Below are positions 42,559 to 51,226 of a stretch of DNA of 64,000 nucleotides, one piece after another (positions within the stretch are counted from its first letter, which is position 1; the number at the start of each line of letters is the position of its first letter). Origin of the DNA: Flavobacterium frigoris. GTDB lineage: Bacteria > Bacteroidota > Bacteroidia > Flavobacteriales > Flavobacteriaceae. The stretch covers positions 62,001 through 126,000 of the forward strand of contig NZ_FOFZ01000004.1 in the NCBI RefSeq assembly GCF_900111075.1, given 5' to 3'. Below the pieces are notes generated by a model that did no database searches, was not told where the DNA came from, and saw nothing but the letters and a program-made list of their open reading frames with translations. The position numbers and the translations under genes were made by a program.

Positions 42559-43287
42559 TCAATACAGCATTTGGATTTCTTTAATTCCAAATTGTGAAAC
42601 CGAATCGTCTTCTAGTAAAACCTGCAATTTTCCCATCGGTGAAACGCCCTGAATAATTCCCATAAAATTTTTATCAAACTTATTTTTGAAAGGCATAGGA
42701 ACACCTTTTTTAAAAAGTCTCTCGGTGTACTGTAACCATAAATACTGCGGCTCGCGCTGTACTAAATCCACATTTTGTTTTATTTTTTCGATAATATTAA
42801 AAAGCACCTGCTCTTTATCAAATTGCGTTTTACAAATTACAGCTAATGAAGATGCTTTAGGTAAATTTTCAAAATTTGTTTGATTAATATTTAGTCCTAA
42901 ACCCACGACAGAAGATACGGTTCCGTCACTTTTAAGGCTGTTTTCAATCAGAATACCACCAATTTTAAAATTATATGACATAATGTCGTTTGGCCATTTA
43001 ATACTTAATTCAGGAATATTAAAGCTTTCTAAAGCGGTAACAACGGCTAATGCAATGGCGATATTGAGGTTGTAAATCTGGTTTACGTTTAACAGCGGAT
43101 CCTTAATAAAAACACTCAATATTAGATTCTTACCCTCCTCAGAGTCCCATACAGACCCCATCTGTCCTTTCCCTTTAGTTTGTTTTTCAGCAATTACCAC
43201 GGTGAAGTTATCTAGTTCCTGCTTATTTGATAATCCCTTAAGAAATTCATTTGTTGAATCTATGGCATCGAGTTTGATTAGTTTCAT
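42559..43287 (-). CDS. birA: Biotin--[acetyl-CoA-carboxylase] ligase
   Basis: 242 residues, single-domain type without the DNA-binding repressor domain. LDAIDSTNEFLKG, EKQTKGKGQMGSVWDSEEGK (biotinyl-AMP loop, less Arg-rich than GRGRxGR), LSIKWPNDIM and KIGGILIEN are the class I ligase motifs. It attaches biotin to carboxylase carrier proteins. It is divergent from rsfS; the pair is a usual flavobacterial arrangement. Confidence 0.94.
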   Translation of the reverse strand: MKLIKLDAIDSTNEFLKGLSNKQELDNFTVVIAEKQTKGKGQMGSVWDSEEGKNLILSVFIKDPLLNVNQIYNLNIAIALAVVTALESFNIPELSIKWPNDIMSYNFKIGGILIENSLKSDGTVSSVVGLGLNINQTNFENLPKASSLAVICKTQFDKEQVLFNIIEKIKQNVDLVQREPQYLWLQYTERLFKKGVPMPFKNKFDKNFMGIIQGVSPMGKLQVLLEDDSVSQFGIKEIQMLY

Positions 43288-43331
43288 TTTGTAATTATTT
43301 ATGCAACAGAATTTAATATTATGTTAAGAGC

Positions 43332-43339
43332 CAAAAATA
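43332..43339 (-). promoter_or_regulatory. Promoter -7 box of birA
   Basis: Minus-strand TATTTTTG, about 44 nt before the ATG. Confidence 0.5.
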
Positions 43340-43383
43340 ATCACAAAAAATGGTAACTTTACAAACTTATATAAAAATAATTC

Positions 43384-43755
43384 ATGGCAAAAAAGACTAT
43401 AAATAATGATGACCTTCTGGCAAACATTATTAAGGGAATCGAAGAAGTAAAAGGAAATGACATAGATATTCTCGACCTAAGAGATATTGACACCGCAGTT
43501 TGCGACTATTTTGTTGTATGCAACGGAAACTCAAACACACAGGTTAACGCAATTGTTAACTCCATTCAAAAAACTGTTTCAAAAGAATTAAAAGATAAAC
43601 CATGGCACGTCGAAGGATCTGACAACGCAGAATGGGTACTTATGGATTATGTTAATATAGTAGTTCATGTTTTCCAAAAACAAATACGTGAATATTACAA
43701 TATCGAAAGTTTGTGGGGAGACGCAAAAATAACTACAATAGAAAACAAATACTAA
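43384..43755 (+). CDS. rsfS: Ribosomal silencing factor RsfS
   Basis: 123 residues. DILDLRDIDTAVCDYFVVCN, QVNAIVNSIQKTV, PWHVEGSDNAEWVLMDYVNI then VVHVF and YNIESLWGDA are the Iojap/RsfS signatures. It binds L14 on the 50S subunit and prevents subunit joining under starvation. It is followed by ftsH after 18 bp. Confidence 0.95.
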   Translation: MAKKTINNDDLLANIIKGIEEVKGNDIDILDLRDIDTAVCDYFVVCNGNSNTQVNAIVNSIQKTVSKELKDKPWHVEGSDNAEWVLMDYVNIVVHVFQKQIREYYNIESLWGDAKITTIENKY

Positions 43756-43773
43756 AGATAGAAAAACAGAAGA

Positions 43774-45699
43774 ATGGCTAAAGATAATAATCCAACTCCT
43801 AATAAATTTAAAGTAAGCCCTTGGCTAGTTTATACAGCCATCCTACTTATTTTCCTATTTATTAGTTTCGTAACTGGTAGCTCAAGTTTGCAAGAACCAG
43901 CACAATTAACATCCTCTAAATTTAATGCACTTTTAGATAAAGGCGAAATTGAAAAAGTAATCGTTTATAATAAAGCGGACGCCGAAGTTTTCCTAACTGC
44001 TAGCGCACTAAAATTAAGTGAACACAAAAAAGTAGCAAAGGATATATTTGACAGTCCTAACAAAGGACCGCACTATACTTTTGTAATTGGTAATGATGAA
44101 ATATTACAAACAAAGTTAGAAAAGGCAGTTAGCGAAGGTAAATTAAAAGATTTTAATTTCTTATCAAAAAGCAATTGGTCTGATATCTTCATCAGTTTAC
44201 TTCCAATCATTATTATCATTGGTGTTTGGATTTTTATAATGAGAAAAATGTCAGGCGGCGGCGGTGGCGGCGGTGGACAAATTTTCAATATTGGAAAATC
44301 AAAAGCAAAACTTTTTGACGAAAAAACAGATGTAAAAACCACATTTAAAGATGTTGCAGGACTCGAAGGAGCAAAAGAAGAGATACAAGAAATTGTAGAA
44401 TTCTTGAAAAATCCTGAGAAGTACACTAATCTTGGTGGTAAAATTCCAAAAGGAGCTTTACTTGTGGGGCCTCCTGGAACAGGAAAAACTTTATTAGCAA
44501 AAGCAGTTGCAGGAGAAGCACAAGTACCGTTTTTCTCTCTTTCAGGTTCTGATTTTGTTGAAATGTTTGTAGGTGTAGGAGCATCACGTGTACGTGACCT
44601 ATTCAAACAAGCGAAAGAAAAATCTCCAGCGATCATTTTTATTGATGAGATTGATGCTGTAGGTAGAGCAAGAGGAAAAAGCAATATGTCAGGTGGAAAT
44701 GACGAAAGAGAAAATACTTTAAATCAATTACTTACTGAGATGGACGGTTTTGGTACCAACTCAAATGTAATTGTATTAGCAGCAACAAACAGAGCAGATG
44801 TTCTCGATAAAGCATTGATGCGTGCCGGTCGTTTTGACAGACAAATCTTTGTAGACTTACCAGACATTCGGGAGCGTGCTGAAATATTCAAAGTACATCT
44901 TGCACCACTAAAAAAAGTGGAAGGTCTTGATACTGAATTTTTAGCTAAACAAACACCTGGTTTCTCAGGAGCTGATATCGCTAATGTTTGTAATGAAGCG
45001 GCTTTAATTGCTGCTAGATACAACAAAACTGCTGTTGATAAACAAGATTTCTTAGATGCTGTTGATAGGATTGTTGGTGGTTTAGAAAAGAAAAACAAAA
45101 TTGTAACTCCTGGCGAAAAGAAAGCAATTGCTATCCATGAAGCAGGACACGCAACCGTAAGTTGGATGTTAGAACATGCAGCACCACTGATCAAAGTAAC
45201 TATTGTTCCTAGAGGGCAAAGTCTTGGAGCAGCGTGGTATTTACCTGAGGAGCGTTTAATTGTTCGTGCAGACCAAATGCTTGACGAAATGTGTGCTACA
45301 ATGGGAGGAAGAGCAGCTGAAAAAGTTACTTTTGGTAGAATTTCAACAGGTGCTTTAAGCGATTTAGAAAAAGTAACCAAACAAGCTCGTGCTATGGTAA
45401 CTGTTTACGGATTGAATGATAAAATAGGGAATGTAACCTATTATGATTCAACAGGACAAAGCGAATATAATTTTGCTAAGCCTTATTCTGAAGAAACGGC
45501 AAAAATCATTGATACTGAAATTTCATTACTTATTGAAGGACAGTACCAAAGAGCCATTGATATCTTAGAAGAGAATAAAGACAAGCTGAATCAGCTAGCC
45601 GATATACTAATTGAAAAAGAAGTAATCTTTAAAGATGATTTAGAAGCTATTTTCGGAAAAAGAACCTTTGATAAAAATCTTGAAGAAAAAGTATCTTAA
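43774..45699 (+). CDS. ftsH: ATP-dependent zinc metalloprotease FtsH
   Basis: 641 residues. Two TM helices (about 17-37 and 140-160) flank the periplasmic domain; a poly-Gly linker follows the second. AAA module: GPPGTGKT Walker [15 protein letters not shown]alker B, the GRFDRQI arginine-finger region and [20 protein letters not shown]. Protease site: [13 protein letters not shown] zinc ligands with the later Asp. It degrades misfolded membrane proteins and short-lived regulators. In the adjacent genes, cdsA and psd are part of membrane biogenesis as well. Confidence 0.97.
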   Translation: MAKDNNPTPNKFKVSPWLVYTAILLIFLFISFVTGSSSLQEPAQLTSSKFNALLDKGEIEKVIVYNKADAEVFLTASALKLSEHKKVAKDIFDSPNKGPHYTFVIGNDEILQTKLEKAVSEGKLKDFNFLSKSNWSDIFISLLPIIIIIGVWIFIMRKMSGGGGGGGGQIFNIGKSKAKLFDEKTDVKTTFKDVAGLEGAKEEIQEIVEFLKNPEKYTNLGGKIPKGALLVGPPGTGKTLLAKAVAGEAQVPFFSLSGSDFVEMFVGVGASRVRDLFKQAKEKSPAIIFIDEIDAVGRARGKSNMSGGNDERENTLNQLLTEMDGFGTNSNVIVLAATNRADVLDKALMRAGRFDRQIFVDLPDIRERAEIFKVHLAPLKKVEGLDTEFLAKQTPGFSGADIANVCNEAALIAARYNKTAVDKQDFLDAVDRIVGGLEKKNKIVTPGEKKAIAIHEAGHATVSWMLEHAAPLIKVTIVPRGQSLGAAWYLPEERLIVRADQMLDEMCATMGGRAAEKVTFGRISTGALSDLEKVTKQARAMVTVYGLNDKIGNVTYYDSTGQSEYNFAKPYSEETAKIIDTEISLLIEGQYQRAIDILEENKDKLNQLADILIEKEVIFKDDLEAIFGKRTFDKNLEEKVS

Positions 45700-45727
45700 A
45701 TAAGATACTAATTTAATTATTTTTAAA

Positions 45728-45767
45728 ATCTTAATTCAAAATCCCCTTTTGAATTAAGATTTTTTTA
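45728..45767 (+). terminator. Terminator of rsfS-ftsH, overlapping the next promoter
   Basis: A 14-bp perfect stem (ATCTTAATTCAAAA and its complement, loop TCCCC), then seven T. The last T begins the -7 box of the LUD gene. Confidence 0.9.
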
Positions 45768-45773
45768 TCTTTG
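45766..45773 (+). promoter_or_regulatory. Promoter -7 box of the LUD-cdsA-psd operon
   Basis: TATCTTTG, 39 nt before the LUD gene ATG. The preceding terminator hairpin occupies the spacer and -33 region, so no separate -33 box is visible. Confidence 0.55.
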
Positions 45774-45812
45774 GACGGTATCAACTTAATATATAAAGCA
45801 CCTTAACAAAAT

Positions 45813-46418
45813 ATGAGTCTTTTCAGAAAAATCTTTGGTTCTAGTATTTCAGCTTCAGATGAGGAAAAAGAGCAAGGAAACAGTAGTTTTCTTCCGGACA
45901 AAATCAACATGCCGATAGACGAACAATTTATCTATAATTTCAAAAAAAACGGAGGTAAATTTCTATATTGTGAAAATTTAGAGGACGTTAAAGAACAATT
46001 CGAAAATATTCTTCAAGAAAATGATTGGTACGAAAGTAACGTGCTATGTTTTGAACCGAAACTTTTTACTTTACTCCAAGAAAACAAACTCAGTTATGAA
46101 AAGGGTGTTGAAAATAAATTCCTTTTATCTAATTGCGAAAGTCTAATAGCCGAAGAAGGTTCTATATTGTTTTGTTCAAAACAAATAAAACAGCACAAAC
46201 CGAATGAATTGCCTATTAATATTGTTATTGTAGCAAAAACATCGCAAATTGTTGCAATAAAAAGTGATGGACTAACTGCTATAAAAAAGAAGTACGATAG
46301 AGATATACCAACGAATATTACCGCTATAAAATATTTTGAAAAAGCAAAAGAAGAAGACTTTACCCAATATGGTAGTGCCGCTAAAAATCTTTATTTGCTG
46401 CTTTTAGAAGATCTTTAA
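45813..46418 (+). CDS. LUD domain protein (LutC/YkgG-like)
   Basis: 201 residues. N-terminal region about 1-60 is charged; the LUD/DUF162 fold follows with CESLIAEEGSILFCSKQIKQ and ELPINIVIVAKTSQIVAI. LutC-type proteins belong to lactate utilisation complexes, but here the partners LutA and LutB are missing and the gene leads a phospholipid cluster, so the role may differ. Short motifs for lactate oxidation cannot be shown. Confidence 0.8.
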   Translation: MSLFRKIFGSSISASDEEKEQGNSSFLPDKINMPIDEQFIYNFKKNGGKFLYCENLEDVKEQFENILQENDWYESNVLCFEPKLFTLLQENKLSYEKGVENKFLLSNCESLIAEEGSILFCSKQIKQHKPNELPINIVIVAKTSQIVAIKSDGLTAIKKKYDRDIPTNITAIKYFEKAKEEDFTQYGSAAKNLYLLLLEDL

Positions 46419-46419
46419 A

Positions 46420-47265
46420 ATGAATGAAACCCTCAAGAGATCTATTTCAGGAGCTGTTTATGTTGTTTTATTAATTGCCTCCATCCTAAATTCACCAGAA
46501 AGTTTCTTTATTCTGTTTGGAGTATTTCTCCTCATTGCTACTGTAGAATTTTGCAATTTAGTTAAAATTCATAAAATTATTCCTTTTATAATTGCCGCTA
46601 CAACTTATATCCTTTTTTATAAAATAACAATTGCAACAAGCGGTACACTTTATCAGTTAAAATTTAACAAAACATTTGACTTGATTGTGCTCTCTTTCAC
46701 ATTGCTAGTTTTTCTAAAATGCATTCATTTTCTTTTTGATACTAAAATATTCCAAATTGATTCTTTTTCAAAATACATTTACTTAGTAGGTTACATCATA
46801 TTCCCCTTTGTTATCATGACAAAAATTCCATTTGGAATTAATGGATACAACCCCAAAATCCTTATCAGTATCTTTATATTAATATGGACAAATGATAGTT
46901 TTGCCTATATAGTAGGAAAGTCTATTGGAAAAACAAAATTGTTCGAACGCATATCCCCTAAGAAAACGATTGAAGGATTTATGGGAGGAGTTGTGTTTTG
47001 CGTTATCGCCAGTTATTTAATATCAAAATATTACATTCAGATCGCTGAAGGAAAAATATTCATTTGGATTATCATTGCCTTAATAGTAGGCGTCTTTGGA
47101 ACCATCGGTGATTTAATTCAATCTAAATTTAAACGGGTTGCTGGGGTAAAAGACAGCGGAAAAATAATGCCGGGCCATGGTGGCGTGCTAGATCGACTAG
47201 ATAGTGTTATATTTGTAGCACCAATTGTATTTTTATTTTATCAAATTTTAAACTATGTTTCATAA
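46420..47265 (+). CDS. cdsA: Phosphatidate cytidylyltransferase
   Basis: 281 residues, about eight TM helices. The CDS signature lies near the C-terminus: KDSGKIMPGHGGVLDRLDS, with the metal-binding Asp pair, and WTNDSFAYIVGKSIGKTKL upstream. It makes CDP-diacylglycerol from phosphatidic acid and CTP. It starts 1 bp after the LUD gene and overlaps psd by 11 bp. Confidence 0.95.
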   Translation: MNETLKRSISGAVYVVLLIASILNSPESFFILFGVFLLIATVEFCNLVKIHKIIPFIIAATTYILFYKITIATSGTLYQLKFNKTFDLIVLSFTLLVFLKCIHFLFDTKIFQIDSFSKYIYLVGYIIFPFVIMTKIPFGINGYNPKILISIFILIWTNDSFAYIVGKSIGKTKLFERISPKKTIEGFMGGVVFCVIASYLISKYYIQIAEGKIFIWIIIALIVGVFGTIGDLIQSKFKRVAGVKDSGKIMPGHGGVLDRLDSVIFVAPIVFLFYQILNYVS

Positions 47266-47908
47266 AGAAGGAACCAAGACTATTTTACTGGGTATAATTT
47301 TTACAGCAACTGTATTATTACTATCTGACAATTTTATTGACACCATTTGGCTTAGAAAGCTAATTCAAATTGGCGCTTTCTTGATATTAGTCATCATCTT
47401 ACAATTTTTCAGAAACCCGAAAAGGTCTGTTATACTAAATGAAAACCAATTACTAGCTCCAGTTGATGGAAAAGTAGTTGTAATAGAAGAAGTTTATGAA
47501 GGAGAATATTTTAAGGACAAGCGTTTGCAAGTCTCTATATTCATGTCACCTATTAACGTACATGTAACTCGTTATCCAATGAGTGGAATTGTAAAATTTA
47601 GCAAATACCATCCTGGGAAATTTCTTGTTGCATGGCATCCAAAAGCGAGTGAGGAAAACGAACGAACTACCATTGTAGTTGAAAACAATACATTTGGTGC
47701 TGTTTTATACCGTCAAATTGCTGGAGCCTTAGCGCGTAGAATCGTGAATTATGCTGAGGAAGGTATGCAGGTTGTCCAAGGGACTGATGCTGGCTTCATT
47801 AAATTTGGTTCCAGAGTCGATTTGTTTTTACCTATTGGAACTCCAATCAATGTTGTGCTTAATCAAAAAGCAGTTGGAGGAAAAACTATTATTGCAACAA
47901 AAGAATAA
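47255..47908 (+). CDS. psd: Phosphatidylserine decarboxylase
   Basis: 217 residues, the short proteobacterial/flavobacterial type. Two N-terminal TM helices (about 9-50), then LAPVDGKVVVIEE, FMSPINVHVTRYPMSGIV, NERTTIVVEN and the self-cleavage motif FGSRVDLFLP (GS in place of LGST), where Ser becomes the pyruvoyl group. It makes phosphatidylethanolamine. Its stop overlaps the next start (TAATG). Confidence 0.94.
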   Translation: MFHKEGTKTILLGIIFTATVLLLSDNFIDTIWLRKLIQIGAFLILVIILQFFRNPKRSVILNENQLLAPVDGKVVVIEEVYEGEYFKDKRLQVSIFMSPINVHVTRYPMSGIVKFSKYHPGKFLVAWHPKASEENERTTIVVENNTFGAVLYRQIAGALARRIVNYAEEGMQVVQGTDAGFIKFGSRVDLFLPIGTPINVVLNQKAVGGKTIIATKE

Positions 47909-48177
47909 TGATTAAAAAAGAATTAGATACTAGATTTCAAGCAGCAGTTACTATCGCTTCTGGAATGACTCAGGCATCTTTACCACAGGATGTACAGCTA
48001 CGTCTCTATGCCTGCTACAAACAGGCCACTTTTGGCACTTTAGAACCAAGGCAAACATCAACGTATCATTTGAGGGATGCTTTTAAAACTAATGCTTGGA
48101 TGCAAATCAGCCATTTATCGGCTGATGAAGCAAAAGAGCAGTACATTGAAATAATCAATTCCCTTTCGGAAAAATAA
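47908..48177 (+). CDS. Acyl-CoA-binding protein (ACBP)
   Basis: 89 residues, a complete four-helix ACBP: LDTRFQAAVTIASGM, LPQDVQLRLYACYKQATFGT (the YxxYKQAT ligand signature), KTNAWMQISHLSADEAKEQY. The equivalent WxxW region has DAFKTNAW. ACBPs bind long-chain acyl-CoA and are uncommon in bacteria outside Bacteroidota and a few others. Its place after cdsA-psd ties it to membrane lipid synthesis, delivering acyl-CoA or buffering its level. Confidence 0.92.
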   Translation: MIKKELDTRFQAAVTIASGMTQASLPQDVQLRLYACYKQATFGTLEPRQTSTYHLRDAFKTNAWMQISHLSADEAKEQYIEIINSLSEK

Positions 48178-48185
48178 TACTATCA

Positions 48186-48962
48186 ATGAAAAAAATATCT
48201 CTTTTAATATATTCCTTTCTTCTAATTAGCTTTTTAGTTTCTTGTAACAACAAAAAACTAACGGAAGTAGTTGAAGTACCATTGCCTACTGCGCAGGAAA
48301 AAGTAACTATTGGGTTTCCTGAAGATGTAAAAGCAAATAGCGGTTCATTTCAATTGGAAAAACTGCCTTATGGTTATGATGCTCTGGCACCCACAATATC
48401 GCCTTTGACGCTAGAGATGCATTATTCAAAACATTATTTAACCTATACCAATAATCTTAATAATGCCATTGCTGGGACTGAATATCAAAATCAACCTATC
48501 GAAAACATCTTAGCAAAGTTAGACCTAAACAATGCTGATTTAAGAAACAATGCTGGAGGATATTACAACCATACCCTGTATTGGAAATCAATGGCTCCAA
48601 ATACAGGAGGAGCACCTAAAGATACATTGGCAAGCATAATATCACGAGATTTTGGCTCGTATGAAAATTTTGTTACGGCTTTTAAAACTGAGGCAACTAA
48701 TCAATTTGGTTCTGCTTGGGTTTGGTTGGTCATTGACAAATCTGGAAAGCTAAAAATAACAAGCACTCAAAATCAAGACAATCCCCTAATGAAAAACGCT
48801 CTTGTTCCTGGAACTCCAATATTAGCTTTGGATTTATGGGAGCATGCTTACTACCTGGGATATCAATACCGAAGAAGAAATTATATTGACTCTTTTTTCA
48901 ATGTGATTAACTGGGCTAAGGTTGGAGAAAATTACGAGGCCGCTCTAAGGCGAAAATACTAA
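48186..48962 (+). CDS. Superoxide dismutase (Fe/Mn) with lipoprotein signal
   Basis: 258 residues. The first 19 residues form a lipoprotein signal with FLVSC (Cys20), then a 35-residue linker and the SOD domain: LPYGYDALAPTISPLTLEMH then YSKHYLTYTN (first metal His and the second-shell His), NNAGGYYNHTLYWKSM (second metal His), LALDLWEHAYYLGYQ (metal Asp and His). A normal SOD has about 200 residues and no signal. It detoxifies superoxide and, as a lipoprotein, would act in the periplasm or at the outer membrane. It is the last gene of the ACBP operon. Confidence 0.92.
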   Translation: MKKISLLIYSFLLISFLVSCNNKKLTEVVEVPLPTAQEKVTIGFPEDVKANSGSFQLEKLPYGYDALAPTISPLTLEMHYSKHYLTYTNNLNNAIAGTEYQNQPIENILAKLDLNNADLRNNAGGYYNHTLYWKSMAPNTGGAPKDTLASIISRDFGSYENFVTAFKTEATNQFGSAWVWLVIDKSGKLKITSTQNQDNPLMKNALVPGTPILALDLWEHAYYLGYQYRRRNYIDSFFNVINWAKVGENYEAALRRKY

Positions 48963-48980
48963 AAATCAATACTAAGCAAA

Positions 48981-49026
48981 AAAAATGCTGATGAGCTACC
49001 AAAGTAGTAGGCATCAGCATTTTTAG
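48981..49026. terminator. Bidirectional terminator
   Basis: AAAAATGCTGATG ... CATCAGCATTTTT stem with a small inner CTAC/GTAG pairing, between convergent genes. Confidence 0.88.
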
Positions 49027-49068
49027 TTTAACCCTTTAATTCTGTAGAACTAATCTATTAAAAAGACC

Positions 49069-50937
49069 TTATAGTTGGTAAATAAAGGACTCTGAAGGTG
49101 CAATTGTAATCTTCGCTTTTCCTTCTCCATTGACTACATGCAGCAGGATTGTGCTATTATTATAAATCTGGTCTGTAATAGTGTAATCACCATCCATTAA
49201 ATTCCATATTGCTATAACATCTGAAGGAATTTTAAGTTCGAAATTACTGGTGGTAGTCCAAGAAAAATTAGTGACCACAATTAGTTTTTGAGTATCAGAC
49301 CAACGCGTGAATGCATAAATACCTGGATCAAAACCCATTGTTGATTGCCTGTTCAAGGTTTGAATTTCTTGAAATTCGCCCATTAATGCAGAACTGCTAA
49401 CAGAAAAATTAAGTAATCGTTTATAAAAATCTCTAAGCGACTTTTCCTTATCTGTAAGTTGTCCTCCGTCAAACTTGCCATTATTCATCCAACGCTGATG
49501 ACTTGGCACTCCGACATAATCAAAAATTGAAGTTCTGGAATGTGTCCCGAAACCCCCATTTTCATTACCAGCCTCGCCCACTTCCTGCCCAAAATAAATC
49601 ATGGTAGGCGCTGAACTAATTGTTGTAGAAACAACCATCAAAGGCTTTCCTTTTTCTGGAGTACCTGCAAATTCTGGACTAGCCAAACGTTGCTCGTCAT
49701 GATTATCCAAAAAGTGCAACATATGATGTTCAATATCTTTCATTCCGCGCTGAATGTCTGAAAGTTCGTCAGGCAACGCCTTTCCTTGAATCACTTCTTT
49801 TAATTTATCGTAGGTCTCTACCTTGTCATACAGATAATCCATTTTTCCTAAGCGAATGTAATTTCGGTATTCTCTAGGATTGTATACTTCTGCCAATAAA
49901 AAAGCATCTGCATTTTGCATCTTAATTGCTGAATTCATATAACTCCAAAACTCATAAGGAACCATTTCGGCCATATCATATCGAAATCCATCTACGCCCT
50001 TTGCCATCCAAAACAATGCGATATCTTTGAATTTTTTCCAGGAATCAGGTACCTCTTTGCCGTTCCAAAAGTCAAAATGTTCTGCCACTGATTTTGTATC
50101 ATAGCCTGCAGGAAGCTCCGGAAAATCTTTAGTGCCGTCTGGACGGATACCGTAATTTACCTTTACCGTTTCATACCAGTCGTTCTTATCCGGTTTTGCC
50201 ATGCTAGAGCCATTCCCAGTCCACTTAGCAGGAACTTCAGTGAATTTACCATCGCTCATTGGGTTTACTTCTCCATTTAATGGCGCAGCCGTATCCGGCA
50301 CTTCAAAATGGGAGTTTGGGATATAATAGAAGTTATTATCCCTCTTATAGACTACAGATACATCGTCATCTGCCCCAAAGTCTCTAATGCCTTCAGGATT
50401 GTTTTTTCCTTCATATTTTCGTGCAATATGATTGGGTACAATATCAATTATCAACTTCAACCCTGCCTTATGAGTTCTCGCTATAAGTGCTTCAAATTCT
50501 TCTAAACGATGTGCCGGACTAACGGCTAAATCAGGATTTACATTGTAATAATCTTTTACGGCATAAGGAGAACCTGCTCTCCCTTTTACAACATCTGGGT
50601 CATCATTTGAGATGCCAATTGCCGTATAATCCCTAACTAAAGCATGGTGTGGCACTCCGGTGTACCAAATATAACTAACTCCCAAATCCTTGATTTCATC
50701 GAGCGCTTCATCCGTGAAATCATTAAACTTCCCTACTCCATTTTCTTCAATGGTTCCCCAAGGTTTGTTATTTCTATTTTTATTTCCGAACAAACGAGTA
50801 AAAACCTGATAGACAACTATTTTTTTTTCTCTGGTGGTATTTTCTTTTTCTGTATTCATTGGTAAAGCTGCAGTCTTACAAGCTACGGTGACAAGAATTA
50901 AAATTATCGACGCAATAAGTATTGTTTTTTTTATCAT
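49069..50937 (-). CDS. GH13 alpha-amylase family lipoprotein
   Basis: 622 residues. Lipoprotein signal with VTVAC (Cys20). The TIM barrel carries conserved regions I GLKLIIDIVPNH, II GVDGFRYDMAE (nucleophile Asp), III FLLAEVY (acid/base Glu) and IV FLDNHDEQR (transition-state Asp). A C-terminal beta domain ends at FIYQL. It hydrolyses alpha-1,4-glucans, probably starch or glycogen fragments, in the periplasm or on the surface. There is no SusC/SusD pair next to it, so it is not part of a classical polysaccharide locus. Confidence 0.92.
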   Translation of the reverse strand: MIKKTILIASIILILVTVACKTAALPMNTEKENTTREKKIVVYQVFTRLFGNKNRNNKPWGTIEENGVGKFNDFTDEALDEIKDLGVSYIWYTGVPHHALVRDYTAIGISNDDPDVVKGRAGSPYAVKDYYNVNPDLAVSPAHRLEEFEALIARTHKAGLKLIIDIVPNHIARKYEGKNNPEGIRDFGADDDVSVVYKRDNNFYYIPNSHFEVPDTAAPLNGEVNPMSDGKFTEVPAKWTGNGSSMAKPDKNDWYETVKVNYGIRPDGTKDFPELPAGYDTKSVAEHFDFWNGKEVPDSWKKFKDIALFWMAKGVDGFRYDMAEMVPYEFWSYMNSAIKMQNADAFLLAEVYNPREYRNYIRLGKMDYLYDKVETYDKLKEVIQGKALPDELSDIQRGMKDIEHHMLHFLDNHDEQRLASPEFAGTPEKGKPLMVVSTTISSAPTMIYFGQEVGEAGNENGGFGTHSRTSIFDYVGVPSHQRWMNNGKFDGGQLTDKEKSLRDFYKRLLNFSVSSSALMGEFQEIQTLNRQSTMGFDPGIYAFTRWSDTQKLIVVTNFSWTTTSNFELKIPSDVIAIWNLMDGDYTITDQIYNNSTILLHVVNGEGKAKITIAPSESFIYQL

Positions 50938-50975
50938 TTATGATTAGTTTTACTGCCTGTGCGATTTCATTTTTA

Positions 50976-50983
50976 CAAAAATA
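50976..50983 (-). promoter_or_regulatory. Promoter -7 box of the GH13 gene
   Basis: Minus-strand TATTTTTG, 38 nt before the ATG. Confidence 0.5.
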
Positions 50984-51202
50984 AAGACTTAGACATTTAG
51001 TTTTTAAATTTAATCTATTTTTTTAAAATTTCCAGTTTATCTCTATTAATCCGGGCGAATAAAGCATATAAAACAAGTACTACAACGAGAGAGTTTATCT
51101 ATTTGTTCATAACTTAACAAACGAATTAAAATACCTCTGGTCCCTAATGATTTTGAATTTATAAATAAATGCTAATATAGATTAGGATTGTTTCCTTTTT
51201 CT

Positions 51203-51210
51203 TAAATTTG
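51203..51210 (+). promoter_or_regulatory. Promoter -7 box of the ostA-lgt run
   Basis: TAAATTTG, 16 nt before the TTG start of the OstA-like gene. No clear -33 TTG at normal spacing. The interval 50984-51202 shows nothing else. Confidence 0.5.
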
Positions 51211-51226
51211 AAAAAAAATAAATCCA

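Noticed and set aside
44073..45380. Two long minus-strand frames (203 and 218 codons) opposite ftsH
   Set aside because: They lie fully inside the well-supported ftsH gene, have Ser/Pro-rich shadow composition and no recognisable domain. They arise from the codon bias of ftsH read in antisense.
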